Positions 35,300 through 45,700 of a stretch of 64,000 nucleotides of DNA are shown piece after piece (positions within the stretch are counted from its first letter, which is position 1; every line of letters starts with the position of its first letter). Both the position numbers and the translations under genes were made by a program. Source of the stretch: Xestospongia bergquistia (Eukaryota; Porifera; Demospongiae; Haplosclerida; Petrosiidae); assembly GCA_963965975.1 (NCBI GenBank), contig OZ014419.1:3995677-4059676 (forward strand), given 5' to 3'. The notes beneath the pieces are model-generated. The model made no database searches. It was not told the DNA's origin and saw only the letters and a program-made list of their open reading frames with translations.

Positions 35300-35610
35300 A
35301 TACGCAGTGTAGAGCCTCGCGCAGTGAATTGCATACATTTTTGTATGCAGATATTATTTTTATCTTTCTGTTAAAATAGCTGGGCCAGGGAAGATAGCAC
35401 ACATGATTCCATGCACAGCTGGAGAATAATAGCAACAGTGACATTTCAGGAGCACGTGAGCATACGTTTGCGCCAGTTTGCGGTTTGGGCTGAAATAATT
35501 GCATTCTCAAGCGTGACACATACATACATACATACATACATACAAACTATCTGCGAGATGCGACGCACGATTATTTGCCTCGCGCTAAGGCGCTCGGTAA
35601 TTAAGAGTTT
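35300..35610. other. GC-richer island with (TACA)n, between two diverging receptor-like copies
   Basis: This 300-bp stretch is clearly richer in CG dinucleotides than its surroundings (AGCCTCGCGCAGTG, CGTTTGCGCCAGTTTGCGG, GCCTCGCGCTAAGGCGCTCG). GCCTCGCGC occurs near both edges in the same orientation. A TACA microsatellite lies at 35519-35545. Long overlapping open frames on both strands are compositional and have no recognisable motif. It may be a promoter-type island or an unclassified short repeat. Confidence 0.4.
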
Positions 35611-35758
35611 GCATAATAGTTTGTGTAGTATATATGTTATTTATTAAATTATATGATATGTTTTTTTAATTGTTATTAATATGTATAACATAATTGATAA
35701 ATAATGTATAATTTGAATTAAATATATTAAAAATATTCGACAAATTAACATTCACAAT

Positions 35759-35870
35759 GACAGTATTCTAGATGACAATATTTTGAACAGTTGTTAATGT
35801 AAAAGTAGAATTTTGACAGTATTCTAGATGACAATATGTTAAACAGTTGTTAATTTAAAAGTAGAATTTT
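35759..35870. repeat. tandem duplication of a 56-bp unit
   Basis: The unit beginning GACAGTATTCTAGATGACAA at 35759-35814 is repeated at 35815-35870 with a few changes. Confidence 0.9.
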
Positions 35871-36833
35871 GCCAGTAACAGTAAATGTAGTTGTTTTGAG
35901 TTGTTTTATTGAGTTTTGCCAGTAACCATTGAACTCAAACAATTAAATAATTAGCCAAAGCAGGTTAATTTGAGAGGACTGTTTATATTATCTTGGTTTT
36001 AATGAGTTCAATTTTATAATAATATATGTAAGTAATATCAGATTTTTTCATCCACACTCTGCTATCTAAAAGTATACAAGAGATATTGTTATTAATCAAC
36101 TCAAAAGACATAAGTATAATTTGATTAATAAATTATGATATAATATCTTTTAATCACTATAATATTATAGATATTGATTCCCATATGATGGAGAATATAG
36201 CTTTCAACTATCAATAAGACATAATTATTCTGCTGGCTTCACAATTCCTAATAACAAAATTTAATAATTTCAATTTTAATCCTAATAATTTATCCAGTGT
36301 ACTTAATTGGCATAAGTAAACTGCTTTACAGCTGTAAAGTCATCTCTATATACTATAATGTTATCAGTACTATTGATATAGTGATCTTCCTTTTCCTCAT
36401 TTACCTTTAAACTGATGAGAATTGTATGACAAAATGGGGTCATTGTATATATAGAGCTCATTTGATAATATATCAATAAAATATTATAATAATTTTAATA
36501 TATTATATTATAACTAAGTACAAGTGCTATCTTATGAAAGAAATAATATGACCTCTTGTTGCTAGGCTCAACAATGTCTTCAGTCTGAATGAACTTACAT
36601 TAACTCTTGTTATAAATGTTTACTTATTGTCATTTGTATTATAGTATATAGTAATGAAACATATATATGTAAGTAATATGGTACATATATATTATATATA
36701 GACTGTTTTCTCACTTTTAGCTAGAAAACACTAGTATAGAACTATATAGTTACCTCAGCAAAAAGTAAAATATAATGTATATAATTATTATACTGCCATG
36801 TTGTCTTAATTTATTAACTGGGTATTATCCAAA
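35871..36833. other. AT-rich upstream region of receptor-like copy B
   Basis: No exon-like sequence was seen. A GTTGTTTTGAGTTG / TTGAACTCAAACAATT pair near 35891-35942 forms a small imperfect inverted repeat. The rest is AT-rich spacer. Confidence 0.4.
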
Positions 36834-38581
36834 ATGAGAGAACCATTAATACTAACTCTATTGATCATCATGACAATGTTATGTTCCAATATTATAGGTA
36901 TCATATAATTTAGTGTATATATGACCCATTGACCCATTCAGATTAACTTTATTATCATCGTGATAATGTTATGTTCCAAAATTATAGGTATTACGTAATG
37001 GACAGTATATTAGTAGAAATATGATTATTAATGATATAAATAGTTGTACAAAAGTACTAGAATTAGTAATTCTTGTATTTGTTGAAGATATAAACTATTG
37101 TAGTGATTGTTTTTATTAGCTATATTTAAAAATTGAATTGAACATTGTGAACATATGGATATAATGTCAGTATATTTATTATGTACATATGGATTAAGGT
37201 AATAATAATTTGTGGGTCAAAAGAATTTTATAATCGCCTTTCTTTTTTTAAAATTCAGACTAACCAAAAGTATATTTTATTTCATCTCATACCTACTGTT
37301 CAGTTGACATTCATACCATCTCCTAATATTGGACCCTATCAACTAACACATTACCAATGTTCAGTAGATCATCCTAATTTTTATTGTCTGGCATGTTAAT
37401 GGAACAGTTTCTACTAACATTGAGATTGAACAACTTGGTATCATTACAAAAGGTGCAAGAAAAAGTTACTCTAATCTTACAATACTTGAATGTCCTCAAT
37501 ATAACAATACAATAGTGACATCTATTGCCTATGGACTTGTGGAGTGTATTAATAATGCTACTTTGAGAATTTAAGATTTATGTAAACATCTCTAGGTAAT
37601 TACATCATTACTTTCTCTCTCCTCAGGAAAACTATCAGAAGTTGGTGTTTTAAATCATACCAAGCAGGGTTATTGTTGTATAAATTGTTCCTGGTCTCTT
37701 CCTTTCTCTCTTCATGGAGTACCTGTATGTGGTTATATTATTAACATCACTAATGAAGAAGATAATACACAATATAAAACAGCTGGTAATACTACCAACT
37801 GGAGCTACTGTACTAGACAATTTGGTACATATACAATTAGTATAGCTGGTAATAACTCAGCTGGAGAAGGAGAGATAAGTACTACATTGGTAACATTACA
37901 TACAGGTATTATTAATAGTATGTAATTTCTATTATATGGTATCCATAGTAAACAATTTTGAATGTTTTGTGTCAGCTGAAATGGTAAATAGAAATTGGAT
38001 TGCAATTTGTGTGATAAAAGTAATACATTATATTGTTTAATATATGTATATTATATTACTGTATTAAGTATGCAACACTTCTAGACAACAAACCATTACA
38101 TGTACATGTCCACTTAACTCCTATTAATAATGACGCATTTCCTGTTGATGGTCAAGGTAGTGGACAGTTTGAAGGAGATACATTTATAGGAACTGTAAAT
38201 ATGGGAGACTTGCTAGAAAGAAAGAAATGATTAATGTCATTTAGTTTAGTATATAACAGTGGATTATATATCAATGTATCACAACCTACTGAATTTAGTA
38301 AGTTAATATATACAGTATTATCATATGTATATGAAACTTGTCTACTAGCTACATTTGGTAGTTTAGAAGTTGCAAATTCCACTACTGGAGAAGTTTGTTT
38401 TATTTTTTACTTTGTTACTGGAAGTCAACCACAAGGATGTTATGTTGAATTTAGATGTCTCAAAACATATTTCAATGGAAATATTATAATTAACAGAACA
38501 TCAGTAGATACCAGTACAGGTAGTAAATGTGTGATAGGAATATATACCAGTAGCTATAATGTGACATTTTATGATTTATGA
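36834..38581 (+). pseudogene. Ig/FN3 receptor-like gene, broken copy B
   Basis: This copy lies on the opposite strand from copies A and C. Exons: 36834-36897, signal peptide (MREPLILTLLIIMTMLCSNI); 37259-37595, Ig-like (LTFIPSPNIGPYQLTHYQCS), where one extra base separates PNFY from IVWHVNGT and LRI is followed by TAA; 37627-37905, an intact FN3 domain (CSWSLPFSLHGVPVCGYIIN, then YTISIAGNNSAGEGE); 38085 onward, with stop TGA at 38228, then an open block to 38581 with the Cys module (FYFVTGSQPQGCYVEFRC). A partial second copy of the signal exon sits at 36942-36988. It is probably a secreted or surface recognition protein in origin, now dead. Confidence 0.65.
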
Positions 38582-39534
38582 TATATATATGATATACATA
38601 TTATAACATTGTACCATATACTACTGAGTATTCTGTAAAACTGATTAATCAATTAGTGACTAGTCTATCTCCTCCCTTATTACTACACTAACTACAAGTG
38701 TAACAATTATTATTAGATTATCATCTCCATCACCAACTACACTATGTACAAACTGTGATAATAGTAAGTTATTATTAATATTATAACTAAAACTGTATGT
38801 ATATTTCTCTCTTTGAGAAAGTATAAATTGTCATAATAAAGTTAAATTAATAAACATTTAATTATTTCATTCATATCTATTTTAAGTTGTTAAATAATAT
38901 TTCCAGTATTATCAGCTATCTGATCATTATATCATGAAATTAATTAAATTGATTGTCAGCAGAAATTGAAGACATACTATGATGAATACATAGTATTACA
39001 ATGCCTTCAGTCTCATTTGTATGAAAATAAAGCAACCATTATGAACTCTAGGAGTACTTTTCATTATCATTACCACTTGAAGGTCCAGGATAGAATACTT
39101 ACCCATACCAATACTGATGTATCCTGTCTATTTAAAGTATTGAGGAATGGTAGTAGCATTAATATACTGATACCAGCATTCATCTGCTACTATTAACCAC
39201 ACATCGTTAGCATCTGGTCTTTGTCCTTTAATAAAAATGATTGTGATGCTGAACATACTGCCACCTGACAGTATGCTTTCTTGAGTTGGAGATTACAGCA
39301 TCAACATTAAGACAATGGCTGAGAGCATTTTTTAAGGGTCTTAGAAAATTGCTTAATTCTTGACAGCTGGTTTTAATTTTTTAGTCTGATACTACTAAGT
39401 GTCACTGATATCCTTTGTTAATTGTTAAGTATACAGCTGGTCACTTATCACTGTAGACAACACTTCAAAGAGTCTTTCACATTGATATAAAACAAATACA
39501 CACTATATTATTGAAAACAATATTTTTTTATATT
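38582..39534. other. spacer between receptor-like copies B and C
   Basis: No exon was recognised. The first 200 bp still read Ser/Thr-rich coding-like text in places (CTATCTCCTCCCTTATTAC) and could hold decayed 3' exons of copy B. The rest is AT-rich. Confidence 0.4.
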
Positions 39535-40510
39535 TTAATATTTTATCACACCATATGCAGCACATGTGTTCATCTCTAGTTCAGTAGTAGGTGGTGTATT
39601 AGTGATCATATCAATATTCTCTTATTGAGGTAGAACTCAATGAGGGACAGTATCTGTTAGTGGATTAATGGGAGATGGTACGCTACCTATAATGGATAAT
39701 ATCATATACAAACTATTCCCACTGTTAGTATTACCTTGTCTCAGTGATTTAGTTCTTCTTATCCATCATATCACTATATGTACTTGTACAGTATATACTA
39801 GTATACTAGTATTAGAACTGACACATCCACTAGACTACCTATATATTACAATAATACATTATACAGTATACATAATAATATAATTATATGATAAGAGTTT
39901 TAATTTTGAACGTCAACTATTTACTAACTTATAATAATATGACTACTAGTGTTTATATTATTGTCATATTCATTACCTCCTAATATACCAGCAGCTGTTA
40001 TAAACACTTTATTAACTTGTGTATCATCTATATAACATACATAGAGATATAATGATGATAACAAATGTACTAATGATTACATACTTATCAAACAGTCACA
40101 TGATCATGCTGTAACCATTGATACTGGACAGTAGAAGTAAATACTGTTACCATAGAAACATAATGTGATACAAGACAAGTCATTTCAAGAGGCGTGTAAG
40201 TTGGTTCTAATCCAGTAAGTGATATTATCAGATGATATTGCCCAGTCATCTGATAATCTATCCTCCTCTTTAATATCATATGCATATATATTATATATAC
40301 CACTAGGTATATTATATGTACATCTAATTACTGTACTACTACATACTGGAGAACACATCAATGATATGTTAGTACTGTAGGTAAAGGAGGTTAATGAAAT
40401 AAGACAACCTTTAACAAAGGCTTGTCTTATAAAATGATAGCTATAACATATTCTACCGATGTTACTATGGTCATTAAATAGGGTAACTTCAGTAATATCA
40501 TATGTACCTA
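39535..40510 (-). pseudogene. Ig/FN3 receptor-like gene, broken copy C (3' half)
   Basis: This is a duplicate of the 3' half of copy A. The minus-strand Cys module starts near 40510 (TYDITEVTLFNDHSNIGRIC, then FVKGCLISLTSFTYSTNISL) and drifts out of frame after about 40270. The tail exon, 39535 to about 39690, ends in ENIDMITNTPPTTELEMNTC and AAYGVIKY before the stop at 39535-39537, with two in-frame stops upstream. The 5' Ig and FN3 exons are missing. The tail is better preserved than in copy A. Confidence 0.6.
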
Positions 40511-40966
40511 ATGAATGAGAAAATAGTTGTAAATCATTTATAATGTACTTACTTAATTAGTAGTTAATTAGTAGTAAAGGACCTTGGTGGTTTAACTACA
40601 TATTGATTTACATTAACAAGTGCAATATATATAGTTATATACTTTGTATATAATACACTATAAGGTATTAAGATGTAGTCAGTTTTCATAACTAATATAT
40701 TTAAAGTTAGATCTCTGGGGTACTAAGAACACCAGTTTCATAAAAATTATCTAAGAGGTGTATCTATGTGGTATAAACAAGGTTAAAATTAGAACCATTT
40801 GAATTAAAAAGTGTACATAACTTCATTGTATGTAGTAGCAGACGTGAATGAAGTATCAATTATCAAAACAGGAATTTTCCCAAGCCACCCACCCATGCAG
40901 CTGTTATAACTTATCAACAGCAAGTGAAACTATTTCTTTTATGCTTTCTCACATGTTGGGTAGTAG

Positions 40967-41180
40967 CCAGTAATGTATACTAACTATATATCATATAACT
41001 GGCCAGTACTGTATACTAATTATAACTATATATCACATTACTAGCCAGTACTGTATACTAACTATATATCATATTACTAGCCAGTACAGTATACTAACTA
41101 TAATTATATCATATTACTAGCCAGTACTATATACTAACTATATATCATATTACTAGCCAGTACTGTATACTTAGTATATA
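40967..41180. repeat. tandem repeat, about 36-46-bp unit, six copies
   Basis: The phrase TAGCCAGTACTGTATACTAA followed by CTATATATCATATTAC recurs six times with variable AT insertions. Confidence 0.85.
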
Positions 41181-41320
41181 TCGTGTTAGTATGTATATAT
41201 CACTGTTAAATTGTTTGGTTGATTTTATCAATATATGATATATATGATTATATATGTTGTATGTAGTGAACTTATTTTGATTAAAAGTAAGCATAATACT
41301 GTAAAGTAATCATAATGCTG

Positions 41321-41642
41321 TTTACTAATATATTTCTACTTATGCAGCTACATAACCAGTCAATTTCATGTCTATACTAAACACATAACATCCAATTCCT
41401 TTACTCTTGTACCACTTTAAACATTGATTGGTTGATTTAACCTATATTTGGTTATAGAAGGCGCTACTGAAAACTTGTTTTTGTCGGAAAAGTAATATTA
41501 ATACTATTTCATTACTAATACACTACTGTTTATGTAGCAACATAACCAATCAATTTCATAATACATTAATAATCAAAATAGCATTATGTATATGCAATCT
41601 ATATAACCATGTATTAGTTAAATCAACCAGTCATTGTTTAAG
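41321..41642. repeat. composite direct and inverted repeat, element-like
   Basis: Direct copies of GCAGCTACATAACCAGTCAA / GTAGCAACATAACCAATCAA lie at 41345 and 41535. Inverted arms lie at 41415-41441 (CTTTAAACATTGATTGGTTG) and 41617-41642. The pattern fits an old non-autonomous element with a partial internal duplication. Confidence 0.5.
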
Positions 41643-43083
41643 GTGCATATACAACTACATTGAGTGAATAACTTAAAAGTATTACCTGATAACTCCACAT
41701 GTTGTAATGTGCTACTTTGCTTATGATATATTCTTTGAAGTTTGAACCTATTATTAAAATATTATTATTATTAATACAGTATCTATCTAATATATAATAA
41801 CTAACGTATGTGCACTTTCTTTAGAAATAAAGTATGTACTACAGTGCACAGGCCTTGTTCTGCTGAGTATTAAATTCCATTGATCTCTTTAACGACTTAA
41901 CCACCCACCATCTGCTAATATCAGAGGTGTGACAGTTATATATTATACGTACAAAGCATAAATATCTATATCATACTTTGTTTATTACTATAGTAACATT
42001 AATATAATCATTAATTACACTATTTTATGACAGCATATATACACATAATATTTAGTTATTGTTAATGGATTATTTAGATTTACTAGCAAACTTTGTCCAC
42101 CACAAATGTGTCTCGTGAGACACACTATTTACTAGTTAGTGATGACATTGATAATATACCCTGTATTGTACACTGAATTGGTTCCTGACTTCCTCCTTAC
42201 AAGCTAGCAGATGTAGTGCGATGTAACATAAGAGAGTTGAAAGAAGCAAAGAGATGTATGGAAATGTAGACAGTTATGTATCTACTGGGTAGGTTGCTGG
42301 CTGTGTATACATAATATTAGTACATTACTTTTATCAGTGTTTAATCCACTTTATTCATATACATGTATTCATCTGAAGAGACTTCTCAAGCATAATTTAA
42401 TGAAGAGATTCTTAAATTTACGAAATGGTCACCTCAAGCTTCAAGTACATACTCACATCTTAAAGAGTAACTCCAGTTTGTTCATATAGTAAACAACACA
42501 AAAAACAATGTTTATGAACAAACGATTAGGCAAGATAACTATACAAAATGGATATAAAGGAAGAGTATCAATCCACATCTATCTCATAAATATAATTGGA
42601 TACTAATGAATATCCCATTTGTATCCATCTCAGGGAAAGTTGGAGTTGATATTCTGTGAGTTGACATTCATGGAAGTAAAATTAGACTAAACGATAGATG
42701 CTCGGACACCACGTATATTTGGACATCTTCCCTCTTTAGTAGAAAAGAGAAACAGTGAAACTGGTACATATAAATGCAGGTCATAGATAGGTAAAACACT
42801 AGATGTGGAAGGCTGCTGTCTTCGACAAGGAGTCGATTAGAAAACGAAGAATTTCGGACCGTCTAAGTTTGGATTAAATATTCTATTGTCGTACACTTGG
42901 CTCTTTTCATTGAAGATGAAACGAAACTATTGGCAACTAATAGTAAACAAATATCCTACTAAACCTTCTGCTACAGAACGTTTAAATTTAGTAGTGGCTT
43001 TTGCATCCAAAAGTAAGTGATCCAAAAGTAGGAGGCGTGGCATGTATATTCGTCCGTATATTTAAACACGAGTTAGCACATGC
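41643..43083. other. spacer upstream of the transposase gene
   Basis: No firm gene was found. A 31-codon frame from ATG 42916 (MKRNYWQLIVNKYPTKPSAT) runs into a good donor (AAAAGTAAGTGA) near 43010 and looks exon-like, but no partner exon was recognised. AT content drops from about 42700 on, consistent with the edge of a gene or element. Confidence 0.3.
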
Positions 43084-45265
43084 TGATTGAGATAGTCTTA
43101 CCTCAGTCGTGTTGTTGCTCTCTATTTCAACTTGCAGTACGAAGTCAAGAAATTTTACAACTAATTCAACTATTGCTATTGTTTTTTGTCATTGTGGAGA
43201 GTCTGAATTGAATTTTTTGCTACGACCACAAACTAGAACTGACTTTTTATCACGATTTGTTACGGTAAGTCAATCTGTTTCTTTCTAAGTTACAAATTAA
43301 AATGATCTCTACGTCAGACAGTGTGTTTTTTATGATGGTCTTGATTTATTCACCACTGTTGTCTGTGAATTCTTTTAGTTTGTAACTGTTAATGCTAACT
43401 CCTTAAATTGAATGTAGAGTGAAGTAATTTGTAATGAAGCAGTTTTGGGTGGTATGTCTGTATGTTTGTGATGATGTGATGAACGAACATATGCTGGTTT
43501 GAAAAATTGCTGTCTGAAGACACTTTGAACTTGTGGTTAATTAAAATCATAATGATGTAGGTGGGCCGGATTTCATAATGGGATAAATGAAGTGGGAACT
43601 TGTTAAACAAATTTAAGCTAATTGAAATTTTTTGTGTGTATAACCAATTTATCTGTTGCTATTTATATATAAAATGTTTTTCTGATGTAGCTGTCATCTT
43701 AAAATCTGCTTTTACCTGACAGAACCTTTCGATCATGCATGCCATAGGCCTTTCCTATCAAGCACATCTGAGCACCCTCCACAATACAAGCTTTACGAAA
43801 AGCAAAATTTACTTAAAGCTTATGAAGCAGTATTGGGTGGTATGTCTGTCCAAAGAGCAGCTGAAGAATACAATGTACCAAAAAGTACTTTACATGATCG
43901 CCTCACTGGAAAAGTGATGTTTGGATCTGTCAGTTGACCAACAAAATACCTTAGTGATATTGAAGAGGAAGAACTTGTGCAGTTTCTTCTTGATTGTTTT
44001 TCTAAAACAAAAAGATACTCAATCCATTACTACCAGTAACAAAACTCAAATTACTGTGCTGTCTTGTTGTAGTGCAAGTGGCCATGTCTTGCCACCTATG
44101 AAAGTGTTTGACTGAAAGACATTAAAGGCTGAAATGACTGTAGGACAGGTGCCAGGGTCAATGTATGACTTGTCAGAGAGTGGCTGGGTTAATGGTGAAC
44201 TGTTTGATCTATGGTTCAGGCATCATTTTCTGTCTCATACTTCACCACTTTGTCCATTGCCTTTATTGTTAGATGGACATTCATCTCACTGTACTCCATC
44301 TGTTTTTAATAAAGCTGCAGAGGAAGGACTGATTATGTTTTGTTTACCAGCTCATTCTACACACTTGACTCAGCCCCTTGATAAGGGATGTTTTTTGATT
44401 TTAAAGAGATATTGGTGAGAGGAGTGCCATAATTACTTAAGCTCAAATCCTGGAAAGGTTATCACCAGGTTTACATTTTGTCAGGTTTTTCGACATGCAT
44501 GGAGTCAAAGCATGACAATGGAAATGTTATAAGTGGTTTTCGTACCACTGGAGTTTGCCTTATTAACAGAGCAGCAGTTTTCATTAAAACGCCAGTAAAA
44601 TCTAGATTGACAGATTTAGAAGCCAAGAAAAACCATCACCTTTCCCTTTATAGCCCATCTCTATACGTCTCCAGTACATAATACTACCTTCACTACTGAA
44701 GAGATATTATGCTTTCAATGACGTTATGAGGAAAGCTATGATTTAGAGACTGATGTACGATATAACAAGTGGGTTGACATCCTCAAGGTGCACCATAGCC
44801 TTTATCACCACATGTTGGGGAGCTTTTTCTGTTTCGTGTTCACCTGATACTTCTAGACCTGAAGTAGAAAAATGTCATGGATCTCAAATTTCTCAACTTA
44901 CCTCAGTCACCACTCTTTCCAAGTTTTAAAAATGAAATGCCAAATACAAAACTTCCAAGAAAAGAAGCAAAGACATCTGCTTGTTTTTCACAAGCAGCGA
45001 AAATCGTAGGATACTTGAAGAAAAAGGAAGCTTTGGAAAAAAAATAAAAGAAAAAATGTGCCCTAGAAGAAAGAAATAGGAAGAAAAAAGAAGCTGAACT
45101 TAAGAGACTTGCAAGAGAAAGATCAAAATGTAATTGCATTAATATAATGAATACTTAATCAATTAATGCTCTTTGTATTTACTACATGCAGAGAATCGTA
45201 TGGCAATTGAAGAAAAAGAGAAAAGGAAATAAGAAAAAATGAGAAAGAAGAAAGAAAAAAAAGAA
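43084..45265 (+). pseudogene. pogo/jerky-type DDE transposase gene, degenerate
   Basis: A non-coding first exon (to about 43264, donor GGTAAGTC) is followed by an exon after CTGACAG at 43720. From about 43780 the frame encodes a psq-type helix-turn-helix (KQNLLKAYEAVLGGMSVQRA, then AEEYNVPKSTLHDRLTGKV) that would bind DNA ends. After a stop at 43935-43937, DIEEEELVQFLLDCFSKTKR is the start of the second DNA-binding domain. A deletion then removes the rest of it and the first catalytic Asp. The DDE part resumes as TTSNKTQITVLSCCSASGHV and holds the second and third acidic residues in LLLDGHSSH (44272) and QPLDKGCF (44380), 36 residues apart. A basic coiled-coil tail follows (44930-45262), with further stops. 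Confidence 0.75.
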
Positions 45266-45269
45266 GTAA

Positions 45270-45270
45270 G

Positions 45271-45304
<34 letters not shown>

Positions 45305-45305
45305 C
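45270..45305. repeat. (TA)n microsatellite in a transposase intron
   Basis: A short TATATA run just downstream of the donor GTAAGTATAT at the end of the coiled-coil exon. Confidence 0.85.
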
Positions 45306-45411
45306 TGCAACTTACACATTCTTCCTTTGATTAGATCAAGCTAGGATTGCTCAATTAAAAAAATGAGAATGACACATCGTTAAATTTTGATTCCTTTATA
45401 TTATTATAGAG

Positions 45412-45700
45412 AGTACTTACTCTAAAAAGTCCTGTACTGGTTCAGCCCCTATTGGAAGTTCTCAATCTACATCGAACAATCCCACTGAAAGTAGGTATTT
45501 ACATAATTCATCTTAAGTCTAGCACCATTTCAACCAGTATCAACGAAGGTATTCTTATATTATATTGCAATTAGGTTGCTTATTGTTTACAGTACCTGAA
45601 GAACTAGAGCACAGTTTAAATGAAGGTATAGTGTTAACTTATGAATTAGTATATATACCACAACAGGTACTACAGATATCTCCAACTCTCCAATAGATGA
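45412..45700 (+). CDS. three short Ser/Thr-rich exon-like segments leading into the array
   Basis: After ATTATAG, about 45411-45488 reads STYSKKSCTGSAPIGSSQST and ends GAA A before GTAGGT. After TTTACAG, about 45592-45624 reads PEELEHSLNE before GTATAG. After CACAACAG, about 45667-45698 reads TTDISNSPI and ends CCAATAG, the same end as every array unit. Phases agree (each ends in phase 1). They may be the last transposase exons or the first exons of a separate gene that the array extends. A second open frame exists in the first segment, so the protein reading is uncertain. Confidence 0.4.

Noticed and set aside
35570-35605. tRNA- or SINE-like A box in CCGAGCGCCTTAGCGCGAGG (minus strand)
   Set aside because: No matching B box or tRNA fold was found downstream.
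35283-35647. Overlapping open frames on both strands of the GC-rich island
   Set aside because: They include the TACA microsatellite, have no recognisable motif and no splice context.
44903-45139. 78-codon minus-strand open frame rich in Phe/Ser
   Set aside because: It is the complement of the Lys/Glu-rich transposase tail.
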